Source: Arctopsyche grandis
Taxonomy: Eukaryota; Arthropoda; Insecta; Trichoptera; Hydropsychidae
DNA: 64,000 nt
Assembly: GCF_051622035.1 (NCBI RefSeq)
Contig: NC_135356.1
Location: 14,246,079-14,310,078 of the forward strand
Direction: 5' to 3'
Shown here: positions 19,820-32,249 of the stretch, one piece after another
How the letters are laid out: each line of letters starts with the position of its first letter
Numbering within the stretch: position 1 is the stretch's first letter
Notes under the pieces: generated by a model
The model's database searches: none
Told to the model about the DNA's origin: nothing
What the model saw: only the letters and a program-made list of their open reading frames with translations
Made by a program: the position numbers and the translations under genes

Positions 19820-20093
19820 AATTTTTAGTGCCTAATGTTAAAAGTCTAATTTAACTCATGGACCAAGGTGTCATATCATCAATGAAACGGCTCGCCAATG
19901 GCTACGTCGACACTACTAATATCTACGCCCGATATTCTCGAATTTTCCATATCCAGTTCTCATATTGCAACGTGTGGTTGCTAATTAGGAGCTGGTTATG
20001 GAAAAATTCGCAAATATCGGGTGTAGATATCGGTAGTGTGGACGTAGCCAATGAAACAACCCAGCATTGTTCTGGATAATTGAGAGTACACTG
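19820..20093 (+). mobile_element. pogo/Tigger 3' fragment
   Basis: The + strand reads a LPNVKSLI-like segment (stop inside), then MDQGVISSMKRL, matching the L-P-P-N-x-T-S-x-x-Q-P-x-D-Q-G-V-I block of Tigger-type DDE transposases. The right end at 20074-20093 (GATAATTGAGAGTACACTG followed by TA) matches the complement of the Tigger end at 33294. A MITE interrupts it at 19900-20049. It is inactive. Confidence 0.7.
19900..20049. mobile_element. 150-bp palindromic MITE
   Basis: About 50 bases at each side form an imperfect inverted repeat beginning GGCTACGTC and ending GACGTAGCC, including a GATATC-like core. AAT occurs on both flanks as a possible 3-bp target duplication. It lies inside the Tigger fragment immediately after the M-D-Q-G-V-I motif. 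Confidence 0.65.
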
Positions 20094-20389
20094 TAAAAGA
20101 GTAAAAATTTTTCTTAAAGAGGAATTAGTAGTTTATATTGAATTCGTATTTTATATTATAATTACATAATACATAATATACAATGTACTCTCGATTATTG
20201 GGATTCAGATTATCCAGTTTGCGGATTATCCACGCTTGGAATTAATTAAAAAAAACCTGTTTAATTATTTTTGATTGAGAATACGTAATAATGAGTCGAT
20301 TTGGAGCATTGGTCGATCAGTGGGATTTTTTATTAGATACGTATGTTCAGTTATTTATTTAATTAATTTAGTTGTGTCTGCTCGTTTAT

Positions 20390-20690
20390 TGTCACCCGCG
20401 GGCCGCGGCGTGCTGTGTCGATGGCGATGGCGGCGCGGCGGGGAGCTTTCCCGTCTGGCTCGGCGAGGCAGGGATGAGCAGCGGCATGCTGAATTAATCG
20501 AGGCTGCGTGGCTCGATGTCGGGGGTCACCAGTTATGGGGGATGAACGAATGATACGATTGGCATGTTGATGCACGTGTTTTATTTATGACAGCTGAAGG
20601 CAGAGTGAGAAGCCGCTCTCCGAACCCAGCCGAGTTGGTCCCCACTCGCAGGAAGGGGTTCGGTGATTACTAGTCAAGTGTGAACCGGTC
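20390..20690 (-). mobile_element. possible LTR-retroelement remnant (GC-rich)
   Basis: This stretch is strikingly GC-rich against its surroundings. Its complement carries ACTGGTGACCCCCGACATCG, which resembles the leader just after the 5' LTR in several insect LTR retrotransposons. An open - strand frame of 70 codons (20363-20575) crosses it, but no domain is recognisable and no paired LTR is in the window. It could instead be a short foreign or recently inserted GC-rich segment. Confidence 0.3.
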
Positions 20691-20840
20691 ACAGGACAAC
20701 CGGTCGCTCTAGATCGGTGACACGTGATCACCCGTCACACTAAAACTGGTCACGAGAAAATTGGTCACACCCTAAAACTGGTCACACCCGAAAATTAGTC
20801 ACCAAAAAACTGGTCACACCCAAAAATTAAAAATTGGTCG
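20684..20840. repeat. short GGTCAC repeats
   Basis: ACTGGTCACACC-like motifs recur about ten times with irregular spacing. Nothing coding is seen. It may be the subterminal region of an unidentified transposon. Confidence 0.5.
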
Positions 20841-21676
20841 AAAGGTAAAGATTCGACTCTCTCCCAAGGAGCTACGCAACTACGCATCAAACATATAAAA
20901 TAAAGGAAGACCTCGACCCCGTTGAAATCTTCCAGAACGTGATCTCACCAGCCCAGCTACACATTGCTCAAGCAACACCTTTATAAACCAGCGCATCGTC
21001 CCCAGATGCCAGTGAGCTTCAGGAACTCGTTCCAACGAATCCCCTACCTAGTTCGCTGCACATACAAATACACCTGTATTAATCGAGTAATACAGATCCT
21101 CTTCAAAATACAACTGAATTTCCATAGGCCGGGAAATGGTCCAAACCTTTAACCCACCCTATAAACTTTTGCAATAAATTAAAATCTCTTACAAACATGT
21201 AAAAATTTTAAATCTCTGCAAAAATGCTAAAGATTTACGTAAGAAATAAGTGCGAGAAATTCGAAAATGGGGAATCCTCATTGAAGCTTGAATCCAAAGA
21301 ATACGGAATATTGAACTGCTCGGGAGGGAAGAAATAAAAAATCTTCCTGTGTATTATTATAACAAAAATGGAGCATGGATGTATAGAGAGATATTATAAA
21401 ATTGATTCGAGACTTAAATGGGAAAGATTCTTAAAAAGTAAAATTTTTCTTCCTTAAAAAATCCTCAAGGGCTTTGGGCCTTGGTGCAGTCCCACCAGCT
21501 TGCATTGAGGAGAATAGGCTACTGAAAATTATATTACGGATTTCAACTGGTCCGTGATTCAGCTGGTAACAGTGATTGTCAAAAGTAAAGATGGTAGCAC
21601 TTGTTAGTTGGCACTAGAAGAGGTTGCACGCGTCTGTCATTCCACAAGTTGCCGCACATATTTTCGGCTTGTCGTC

Positions 21677-24600
21677 ATGGCTGGTGACCCTGACCAGTGC
21701 ACCCTCGAGGAAGACTACTATACACTCCTCAACGTCTCCAAAGACGTGTGTACTTTCACTCTTCTATTTCTTTCACATTCCTTTTCCCAATACACATTAG
21801 TCGCCTACTTAAACCTAACCTAACCTTACGTACTCCAACCTACAAATGCGTTGACAATCTCCGTTGTCAAATAAGCCATACGTCTCTACAAATAACTGAC
21901 GTAATATCTGTCACAGTTGCATCTTCATTCGATTGTAAATTGCATAACGGAGCCTCACAGTGTCTACTTATGCTATGTTTTCTCTACTTATATTTCTCTT
22001 GAGACATGATGGAGTATATTTAAGATTGGTGGTTGACATTAACCAGTAACATAACTAGTGCATTAAATATTCATTCAATATTTACATCTCAACATTTGTA
22101 CATTATTACCCGACCCAATTTACATATGTAGTAGTAGTAAAAAAAGTGTCATTCTCATTTTATATGTAGCAAAGTTTCATCTCAATTCATTGAGCGAAAT
22201 TAAAAGAAAAATGTATTAACAGCTTGCAGGTGAAAATTTATATAACCCATACTAAGTCTCAATGTGACAGGATTAATGGTGTTTAAATTATCTTCAAAAT
22301 TTACTAACATATTTTATTTAAAAATCATGAATATGTGATCAGTGATCGAATTACTAACCATCACCATCACCATATTTTCCACCAGCCAATTGTATAGCTT
22401 TAGCTCACATTTTCAGTATTGAACAGATAGATAGACATTTTGATGTTTGATTGACTATATTGATGTTTCAATTGATATTTTTCAGGCTACCAATGACGAA
22501 ATTAACAACGCTTACCGACGTCTCTCGCTTACATATCATCCAGATAAACACATCGACCCAGATCAGAAGAAATGGGCTGAGAATATATTCAACCGAGTAA
22601 AAACGGCGTACAATGTACTGTCAGATCCACGGCAACGAGCCATATATGATACTCTTGGTATTACAAATACAAGATATGCGCATGTATTATTAAATTTTAA
22701 ACTGTATACATGATGTATTTCATTTCAGGTACAAAAGGTTTAGAAACTGATGGTTGGGAAGTCGTTCAAAGGACAAAAACTCCTTTAGAAATAAGAGAGG
22801 AATATGAAAGGCATGTACATATATCGTGATATAACTTTGAAGGGGGTCATTTTTTAAATCGTTTGAATATAAATATGAATGCATCTTGATTGGGCATTTG
22901 TTTTAGAAAATGACCTTAGTATTATTAATACGAGAAAATTTCGTTTTGCACTTCCAGATTAGCCCGTGAAAGAGAAGAAAGGAAATTGCAAAGAAGTACA
23001 AATCCCAAAGGTTCCACTACCGTTTCAATAAACGCGACTGATTTATTTAATAGATACACAGATGAGTATGGAATGTATGTAAATGTTTAGTGCGTACTGA
23101 AATATATTATATTATTCGAAGATTTTCAACAAATATATGTATTTATTTGTGTTTCAGAGATACTCAGAGTGGATTACCAGTATTAGAAGTGTCGGGAATT
23201 AACACTTCACATTCGGTCGAAGCACCCGTTACGCTAAACGATACTGTGACTCTTTCGTGCAACATATCGACTGAAAATGGCACCGGTATACACATTTACG
23301 GGTCTACTCCGTTCCGCTGACTTGAAATTTCTCGACTTTTCGTCTGCTCGAACAGGAGGTTGTATATTGTATACAAAAATGTTTTTTGTATACATGTATG
23401 TAATATCTTTAATATTCGAGACATATTGTGATCATTCATAGATTTTTAAGCTATTAACCCAGCTTTAAAATATTAAAAAAAAACGCGTAGAAATCAATTC
23501 TTACTATATTTTTTTTAATTGTTAATGTTTAGCTCGTAAAATAAGTGTGTAAAACATTTTTGTATACATATATGCAAAAGCGATGAGGAAATACACTGAA
23601 AAAGTCAAGAAATTTGAAGTCGATGAAACGCAGTGAAGGAAAAGGAAACAGATGTCTTTTTTTTGCTGTCAAAGTAAATCTTATGTTTAAATCACAAGCA
23701 TAATTATGTCCCAGTAAATGAAATTAATCATAATATTTAATAATCGAAAAATATAAAACGTTCATTTGAAATAGAATTGGATTTGGTTCTGCAAAAATGA
23801 TCTAATCTATTTAAGTCATTTAGTATAAAATTACTTACTATAAAAAGGGTTTAAAAAACAAATCTGTTGCCTGAACCTTTAATTTGAAAGTAATATTACA
23901 TATGTTAGGATTGCCAACTGGAAGTTAAAAAAAGATTTTATTATAAAATCGTAGTAAATCCTCGACGTTTAGAATTTGTTAAAAATTTAACTTAGGATCG
24001 CTTATAACAGTGGTCACTTACAATGTTTACAACCTTTCGGACCTCATAATTTTAAATTCCACACACCACTTTATATGAATTTATGACAAAGATATACACA
24101 AAATAATGATCAGAGAACTTTTATTTTGTTTATATAATATGAATTGCATCCAGTGCCTTATTAAACATGGGCCAATTGCAATGCTTGAAAATTGCCCTTG
24201 GCTTAATTTCTTAAATATAAAAATAAATTTAGCCCATATAAAATCATCAGTAGGTAGTGTTTATGAATTATATCAGTAGGTAGTTTATATGAATGTGTGA
24301 AATACATTTGATAATTATTAGCAGCTCGTGACTTGAAATCATGCGGGTAATACAACTTTCAAATTATACGAAAAATTTGAAACGGTTCAAAAATTCGAAA
24401 AGTATTTTTTAAGAAAATAAGTTCCATTTTAATTTAATACAAACTCGAATTTAAGAAAATTATGATCAGATAATAATATTGTACTTAGTACTGCAGACAA
24501 AATTTATTTTTGCTAATTCTTGAAATTGCATTCATTTTCATTTAAATTTTTATTTTACAGATTCTTGAAGTTTCATTACATAGCATTTTCTGTTGCATTC

Positions 24601-27600
24601 TTTAATCATTTACGGATCCGGATGCCTTTTTCAATTTCGGATCCCGATTACTGTTTCAGTTCCGGATCCAGATGTCTTTTTCAATTCCGGATTCCGATTA
24701 CTGTTTCAGTTTCGAATCCCGATAACTGTTTCATTTCAAGATCCCAATTATTGTTTCAGTTTCGGATCCCGATAATTGTTTCAGTTCCGGATCCTGATTA
24801 CTGTTTCAGTTCCTAATCCAGATCCTTTTTTCATTTCCGGATCTGGATGCCTTTTTCAATTTCTGATCACAATTACCATTTCAGATCTAGATCCCGGTTC
24901 CTTTTTCAGTTCCAAATCCGGATTTCTGTTTCAGTTCTAGATCAGGATTATTTTTTCAATTCCGGTTCACTTATATATTAAAAAAAAACATTGATTTCTG
25001 ATTGGGTGTCCATAAAATACAATTTTTTTTCGATTCAAATAAATTTAATAAACAAATCAATGTTTACTATAAGATTAACCATGTTTAAACGGTTTATAGT
25101 ATAAATACCGGGCGAAGCAGGGTAAAACCATTAGTGAATTATATAGTTAACACATTAAAAGTAATCAATAAAAATGAAAAAATTGGTTAGATCCGATTTT
25201 AATTTTTAAAATTATCTTAAGATATCCTCAGTAATAAATAAGTAAGCTTAAATAATGCTCTCATTGATTTTCAATAATGCTATAACTGTACAATTCAAAC
25301 GCTCCAAATTTAACACTATTATAAATACTTATTTAATTATTATAAAATATTCAATCGGCTAAATCAAAAATTTAGCATATTTTGAGAATATTTCACAAAA
25401 GAATTTTTTCGAAAAAGAGGACATGTTCTCTTGAAAAGAAATTTGGAAACCCTAACATATATGAATACGTTGATTATTCTTATTAAATTTTGAGTGCTTC
25501 TACTACATATATAGCTAATAACTAATGGGCGGATAAACACAGTGCCGTCACGAAAAAAATGGTTACTTTACGAGAGCCGAACTGGTCGGAAATATTATAA
25601 AATATTATTTATTTTGCGGAAAGTTTCCCTTTCCAACGAAAATATTTGTAAAGAATTTATTTCAAAGGGATCAAAAATGCCAATATATAACGTCATAATT
25701 TATATAATGACAGTCTCGAAAGTTTTATTTTTGCCTTTTGTCGGCATTCGGTTCAGCATAGTTAAAAGTCTTAAAAGCTTTATTTTATGAGTAGTTTTAG
25801 TTAAAACGTCCGGTCTATTGTTTAATAATATTAGGAATTCGGTTGCTCCACAAACTTTTAAAATTTAAGTAGTTGTAATCGGTTGTCCGTTCAGTATAGA
25901 TATAATGAATAATATTATATTCGTGACGAACATCGATATTCTCCGCCATTCAATTTCAATTAAGTTAATAAAAATCTTTGAAAATAATTAGAATTAATCT
26001 AAAAAAATAGTTCCAACTTATCGCTTTTAATAATAAAAATACAAATAATGGTTCCGATTACACATTCCATAACAACAGTAAACAGTTGGATAAGCGGTCA
26101 TCCGGAATTAATATTAAATGGTGAAAAAATTTATTGTGAAAGGTGTAAATATCATATTGTGATTAAAAAATCTTCTGTAAAGACACTTGAATTCAGATAA
26201 ACATAATAATGTTCCAAAACGTAAATCATCTGGACATAAATTTAATTTTGATTTAGCTGAAATGTTAATTAAATGTAATATTCCTTGGTCAAAGGTTGAT
26301 AATCCATCATTTCAATCTTTTTTAACTATGTGTTCAAACCAAGAATATGGATCCGATGTCGTATGTCCAAGTGAATCCACACTACGAAAATGTTATTTAC
26401 CAAAAGTGTTCAGTCAAAAAAATTAAAGAAGAACTTAGTGGCAAATATATTTACGTAAGTGTGGATGAAACAACTGATAAATGTGGTAATAATATAGGTA
26501 ATGTAATTGTGGGAGCTTTACATGAAAATTCAATTATAATTAATGCACATGTAATATCATGTAAAAAATGAGATAAAACGAATTTCGAAACAATAAAAAA
26601 ACTGGTTAAAGATAGTTTATTTGATTTGTGGGGGGAACATGTAAATGATAAAGTTCTTTTATTTATTACGGACGGTGCTGCATACATGATAAAAGCTGCT
26701 CAAATATTACAAAATACATATCATAATATGACCCATCTTACTTTTTTAGCACATGGGATTCACCGAGTTGCCGAAACAATTCGAGATAGTTATGAAAATG
26801 TTAAAAACATAATTTCATTTACGAAAAAGATATTTTTGCAGTCTCCCTTAAGGAAAGAAGTTTTTAAAGAAAAATTACCAAATGTACCTTTTCCGCCAGA
26901 GCCAGTGATTACTAGATGGGGCGTTTGGCTTCAGGCCGCACTCTAATTTAGAACAATATTTAATAGTGTATTACGAAAATAGTTCTGTATTATAGTATAA
27001 TAGATTATATTATATGTATGTACATACATATGTAACTCGAGTGATGAATTATTTGCTATATCCAAATAATACCTATGTATATTAGTTTAGTCGTAGCTAA
27101 TTAATATATCCTAATATGTTATTCATATTTGATTACTTTCGTAATTATTAATTTTAGTATAAATATTGTGCATGCTATATGTAGTATTGATGGTTAAGAG
27201 TCCTCTTGGGGAACCTTCCACAAAAAAGGTAAAGCATTATTCATAGTACCTCCTGGGTGATGCGGAAATCTATGATCTTAACTTTGCCTAATTTGTATGA
27301 TAAGTAGATATGTTTTTGTATGTATATATATATATATATTATACTCATATGTAGAAATATCAAAATATCTTAATTAATTTATCTAGTTTATATATCTAAA
27401 ATATCATATATTGATACCATGAAAAATAAATATAATATTAACTGACCGGGAAGTAGTTGTTTAGTTCGGTCCCCATCCATTTTTTTGTCGTTTTGTCTCT
27501 TTTTTTGTTCAACAGCGCGCTAAGATTCCTACGCTTACTAATAACATCAATTGATTAAAATTGGATCCCGTTATTAAATTTATACAACCCGACTTATTTT

Positions 27601-29123
27601 TATGGCTATTTCGTTGTTTTATTCCAGGTGTTGGTTCACTGAACGTGTCAAATAGGCGAACATTTGAACATGGTTGGGCCGAACTTGATTTTGGTTTTGG
27701 AAACGGACCTTTAACTAGTCTTAAAATTTTTCGCACTCTTACCAAAAGTTTGTTCTTTACTGGAGCGGGCGGCTTGCAGTTTTCGTCGCATGGAATTCAT
27801 CCTAGTTTTGTTTCAAGTGAGTAGTCGAGGTACGGGTTGATTTTTCATTGATTTGTTTGTGCAATTTCCTAACGATGATTTTTTCTTTCGTTTCAGATTT
27901 AGCGTATCAACTAGACGAACGCACAGTCGGATACTTGACGTATAAAGCAGGGTCGAATTCGTCAATGTCGACATCGCTGCTGCACGAAACAGAAAACTAT
28001 CGTGTAAATTTAACCATGTTGTGCGGTTTGCCGCACTCATACATATCGACGACCTACACTAGAAAAATGATACAAGCGGAAATTAAAATTCTAGTCTCAA
28101 TAAAGTAAATATGTTTCAAAATTACGATAAAGTTCATAAGACGCATGTGCCCACTGGTACGCTTTATTATTACCAGTTGTAATTTTTTTTTTTATCTGGC
28201 TTTTTAGATAATTCTCATTCGAATACTAGTATATATGTTACAGTCGGAGTATATTTTCAGTTGTAATATATTCCAACTGACGTTTTAGGTCATTCATATT
28301 TGAATTCAATTCAACTAGTAAATTATATATCTATGTACAATCGCAAATACATTTTCAACAATGACGTTCAATTTAATAAAAAACAAATGAATATTCAAAT
28401 AAATTTATTAAAATGTTTACTATTAAATTAGCCATATTTAAGCCGTTTATATTACAAATACCGAGCGAAGCCGGGTAAAAACACTAATAAGTTAATATTT
28501 TCTAGGTATTACGAATGAAGGTGATGAGTACCATATTACGATAGCTCTAAAAATGTGTTCAAAACAAAATATGTGACCTTCTAACTCAATTTACTAGTCG
28601 AGTGACGTTTTCACGAAAACCTTACCTCTCCATCTGACCTGTTACCAACTTATAGTTGAATTGTATTTTCAGTTGTAATATATTTTGACCAGTTGGAATG
28701 TAATTCGCCATATGAATTAACTTACGTGCATTAGACAGAATATATTCCAACTCGTCAAAATATATTACAACTGGAAGATACACTTCAACTATAACGGTAG
28801 TTGGTACCAGGTTAGATGGAATATTTATTTATTTATATTCCAACTAGTGAAAATGTATTACAACTGGAAGATATACTTCAACTGTAACATATATATTTTA
28901 TACATAAATCACCACAGTTTGATAAATATTGATGTGATTATTTATATGGTAGAAGAAGCTGTATTCCAATTTTCAATTTAATTGATAGAAAGGTTTAGGG
29001 GATGTGATTAGTTTAGAAAACCTGTTATTTTTACCGTTACTTTGCGAAAAATACGTAGTTATCATAAAACTCCAGTAAAACTCATAGTTTTTGAAATATT
29101 CGGGCGATCCACTATAATCATAC

Positions 29124-29200
<77 letters not shown>

Positions 29201-31966
29201 CACTATTCTGTCTGTCTGAGAAAACGCTCGCCGTACTATGGTCTTTTCGATTCTACATACATATGTATGTACATCACAGATAAAACGTATACGAAGATAT
29301 AATAACAAAAGAAAAAAACTTCTATATATAAGCTTTCCGCTTGGCAGAGAATTTATTAAATTGATTAATTTTTCTATCCGTGTTTTATATTGTTTATATG
29401 TAGTTAGTTTTTACCATTTTTTTTCATATTAACCAATTAAACATAAATATTAAATTAAATATATTTAAAAAGTATTTAAAAAATTTCGACCACGTGGGGA
29501 TTGAACACATGAACAAAGACACATTTCTTTTATTTGTTTTTTTTTATTTAATAACTTAATATTCCAACACCCATGCGATGATATGTCATCGGGTATAACA
29601 CTAGTTTAATATAATAGCTTAATAATTAAAAGATAAAGCTTATTATTAATGACACTGAGCAACAAAAAATCACATTTTTGAGTTACCAGAGTGGAGACTA
29701 ACCAATCTTTGAACAAAGTTTGACCCACTGAATTCGAATATGATGATGATTTTTGTTGGTTAGTGATTGTTTATGAGATATGAGCGTTTAAAAAAACGTG
29801 CGAATTTTATAGTTTTTTGGCTTTTGCGGTCTTAAACTCAAAATCTAGTATTGATGTGGTCAAAGTGAGTATTGGAATCAATAGTCAGATGTTTTTTCTA
29901 TTGATTGTGATTTTTTATTGTGAATTTTAAAAGTCAAAAATATTATAATATATTTTTTTACGGATTTTTTCTCCGTGCTATTTTGCGTTTATTTGGCCAG
30001 TTTTTTATTTCACCACATTCATAAGGGTTGGTTTTTTATCTCAATATTTTTTTTTTATCTAAACGTACTAACTCGACTGGTAATTGCGTTAGAAAGACTC
30101 GTTCAGTTCCCGTGAGCGTACACAAGATAACGTTGGTGCAAACGAAACCAAACCTAACCTCATATAATTTTACCAATATTCAGTTTATTTCAGATGTTTT
30201 CATTAAAATTTTCAGAATTGGAACGTTCGGAGCTGTAGGGGAATACGGCGTAGAAAAAAGAATATCCCAACATACCAATTTGTCTGGTTCCGTTACGATC
30301 GGAGTTCCTACTGGAATATTCCTTAAAATCAAGTATGTTTTTAATTGCAATTGTTTTTGTTTTTTTAGGTTGTGGCTATTTGCAGATACTATATCTGCAA
30401 ATTATTGGCTATTTGCAGGTACTATATCTGCGAATTATTGACTATTTGCAGGTACTATATCTGCGACAGGCGAAAAGTCTTCTGCGCATGCGCGTGAACT
30501 GTCACTGTCAGCGTGTTTAATGTTAAAATTTTGTTTTAAACCTCTTAAAATTTAGTTCGAACTCGTAAAGTGACGTAGAGTAAAAAATATAATCCAAACT
30601 AGTTAATATTATTAATTGTTAGAAAATTATTATCATATACAATGTATAAAACCTACATAATAGTACAAGCCGCGAACTAGCTAAATGATATAAATCTATT
30701 ATAATAACGTGCGAAATTTATTTGCCTCGTGTATAATGAACGATTGATTAAACAAGTCAAGCATACATTAAATGTAAGAAATTATAATCGGATTATAAGT
30801 TCACGCGCATGCGCAGAAGGCTTTGCGCCTGTCGTAGTTATAGTATGTGCCTGCAAATAGCCAATAATTCGCAGATACGGTACCTGCAAATAGCCAATAA
30901 TTCGAAGATATAGTACCTGCAAATAGCCACAGCCTTTTTTATGGTTTTTATAATTTAATAATAATTTTATTGTTTTCTTTCAGGCTGACGCGCGGCTTTC
31001 AGACTTTCATATTTCCCATTCATTTGTGCGACGAAGTGTTACTGGCGCCAGTATTTTACGCTACTGTCGTACCTTTAGTTTCGTGGCTCGCTGTGAAAAA
31101 GTTCATCATAGATCCAATAAATCGAGAGAAGGAAAACAGAGAGATACGGAAAAATCGAGAAAATAACAAAGCCAAGTAAATACAATAAAGCCATCACACA
31201 AAATCATTTCGATTTGATGTATTGTTTTTTTGTATTCGATTTAACTTTATGTGATTTAACTTAGAATGGAAGAGATGAGACGCGAGGCTATATGGGCTAC
31301 AAAACTTATGCACGAAATGTACAATCGTGTGCACAATGAAGAAACTAAAAATAAAGGACTCATAATTATTAAAGCGCTCTATGGAAAACTCCCTTCAGGT
31401 ATGAAAAAATACAAATATATATTACAAACAACTAAAAAAATCTATTGTAAGTATTCGTCAAATTCGCCTGCTATTTTTATTACACATGCACTTGCGTCAG
31501 CGATCTGATATATAATTGTATGCGATGTTAAAGCGATTTTTTACAAATGATATTTGCGAATGTGTTTTTTTTTTTCAAACTTAAAATACGCCGAGCCAAG
31601 TTCTGGTACATAATTTGGGTTTTTCCAGGTGTTACACAACACAACGTGGACAAAGAGGACGATGGCGAAAACGATAGTTTACCTGATGACGTGATAGATG
31701 TTACTGTTCCCGTGCAATGTTTGGTGAAGAATTCCAAGCTCGTATTGCAAATTTCGTCTAAGGTTTATAATCGTAATCTCTATTAGTAGCTGCTTATTGG
31801 AGGTTTTTTTTTAATGCTCAACTTTATATCATTTCAGGCTCAATTACCCGGCTTCTATGACACGTGTCTCGGTGAAGACAAACACTTGTCGATAAAATAC
31901 CATTACATTGATGAAATATATACGTGTACTATCTCAGATGAAGAATCTTTGAATATACCGTCATAA
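21677..31966 (+). CDS. DNAJC11: DnaJ homolog subfamily C member 11 (complete, 12 exons)
   Basis: DNAJC11 is a mitochondrial outer-membrane J-protein that associates with the MICOS/SAM complexes and helps keep cristae organised. Exons: 21677-21745, 22486-22657, 22729-22810, 22958-23074, 23158-23285, 27628-27816, 27897-28104, 30216-30332, 30984-31175, 31265-31398, 31629-31762, 31838-31966. Phases agree at every junction and total 556 codons plus stop, close to the roughly 560 residues usual for the family. The J domain begins EEDYYTLLN and carries HPDKH in exon 2. REEYER and NPKGS follow, then the beta-rich DUF3395-type C-terminal half ([39 protein letters not shown]). Start: the ATG at 21677 follows an in-frame upstream ATG-less extension and matches the family N-terminus. 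Intron 3 uses a GC donor. Intron 5 (4.3 kb) holds a hAT pseudogene, intron 8 a MITE. Exons 9-12 recur at 43655-44638. Confidence 0.95.
22811..22957 (+). other. GC-AG intron (DNAJC11 intron 3)
   Basis: The exon ends ...GAAAG and the intron opens GCATGT, close to the GC-donor consensus GCAAGT. Splicing there gives [13 protein letters not shown] in frame, as in the family. The only nearby GT donor (22815) would bring in a stop codon (ATT AGC CCG TGA), so the GC donor is required. Confidence 0.85.
24612..24962. repeat. 25-bp minisatellite
   Basis: About 14 degenerate copies of a 25-base unit of the type TTCCGGATCCCGATTACTG plus TTTCAG, inside DNAJC11 intron 5. The open frames across it on the + strand follow the repeat and are not genes. 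Confidence 0.85.
25026..25140 (+). repeat. dispersed repeat ending CCGGGCGAAGC (copy 1)
   Basis: This stretch matches 28385-28492 (AATAAATTTA, TGTTTACTAT, TTAACCAT-like block, AATACCGRGCGAAGCMGGGTA). It is an unclassified dispersed repeat present twice in DNAJC11 introns. Confidence 0.55.
26050..26946 (+). pseudogene. hAT transposase pseudogene in DNAJC11 intron 5
   Basis: Conceptual reading from the ATG at 26050 gives a BED-like zinc finger (YCERCKYH, then after a one-base slip a DKH segment), [43 protein letters not shown] and [16 protein letters not shown], ending near [13 protein letters not shown]. The VDETTD and TDGA motifs carry the first two catalytic acidic positions of hAT transposases, and the N-terminal layout matches the CGBP1-like hAT group. 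At least three frame breaks or stops (near 26187, 26426 and 26571) and loss of the C-terminal dimerisation region show that it is dead. It lies on the same strand as the host gene and would be spliced out. Confidence 0.85.
28225..28890. repeat. cluster of palindromic TTGTAATATATT repeats
   Basis: CAGTTGTAATATATT with CCAACTG occurs near 28258 and 28670, and its complement near 28735-28790 and 28840-28890. These form long imperfect stems within DNAJC11 intron 7. No coding sequence is seen. Confidence 0.6.
28385..28492 (+). repeat. dispersed repeat ending CCGAGCGAAGC (copy 2)
   Basis: Second member of the pair described at 25026-25140, with about the same right end (AATACCGAGCGAAGCCGGGTA) and a diverged left part. 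Confidence 0.55.
29127..29196. repeat. (TA)n microsatellite
   Basis: About 70 bases of TA dinucleotide inside DNAJC11 intron 7. Confidence 0.95.
30367..30935. mobile_element. foldback MITE in DNAJC11 intron 8
   Basis: The ends are inverted (AGGTTGTGGCTATTTGCAG on the left, complement of AGGCTGTGGCTATTTGCAG on the right). Each arm holds about three tandem copies of a 33-base unit (GGCTATTTGCAGGTACTAT plus ATCTGCGAATTATT), followed inward by GCGACAGGCG and a GCGCATGCGC palindrome. There is no coding capacity. T-rich sequence on both sides blurs the target duplication. A second copy at 42188-43605 lies at the junction of the large duplication. Confidence 0.8.
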
Positions 31967-32203
31967 ATACGTGCATACTTTTTAGTTCCACCGGAAAGTA
32001 AAGCTTTCTATTTGTAATGAAATGTTGAGTAATTTTGAATGTCTGTATATTTGGTTAAGAAAAAATGTTTCGATTGTTGTTTTTTTTTATGGTAGACCAA
32101 AGTTGCAATTATATGTAATTTGTTGATTGTATTATTGTTTGAAAACATTGTGTTGCTCTACTTGAACTATTATTGTTGTGAATTGAATTAGCTGTATCGA
32201 TTT

Positions 32204-32205
<2 letters not shown>

Positions 32206-32247
<42 letters not shown>
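32206..32247. repeat. (TA)n microsatellite downstream of DNAJC11
   Basis: A 42-base TA run. In the second duplication unit the matching position is expanded and interrupted by several kilobases of LTR elements. Confidence 0.95.

Positions 32248-32249
<2 letters not shown>

Noticed and set aside
21608-21676. Upstream extension of the DNAJC11 frame beginning MALEEVARVC
   Set aside because: The conserved family N-terminus begins at the ATG at 21677; the extension starts from a non-ATG codon in a region that reads as untranslated leader.
24520-24816. 98-codon frame with repeated FRIPI peptides
   Set aside because: It is produced by the 25-base minisatellite, which keeps a frame open by periodicity.
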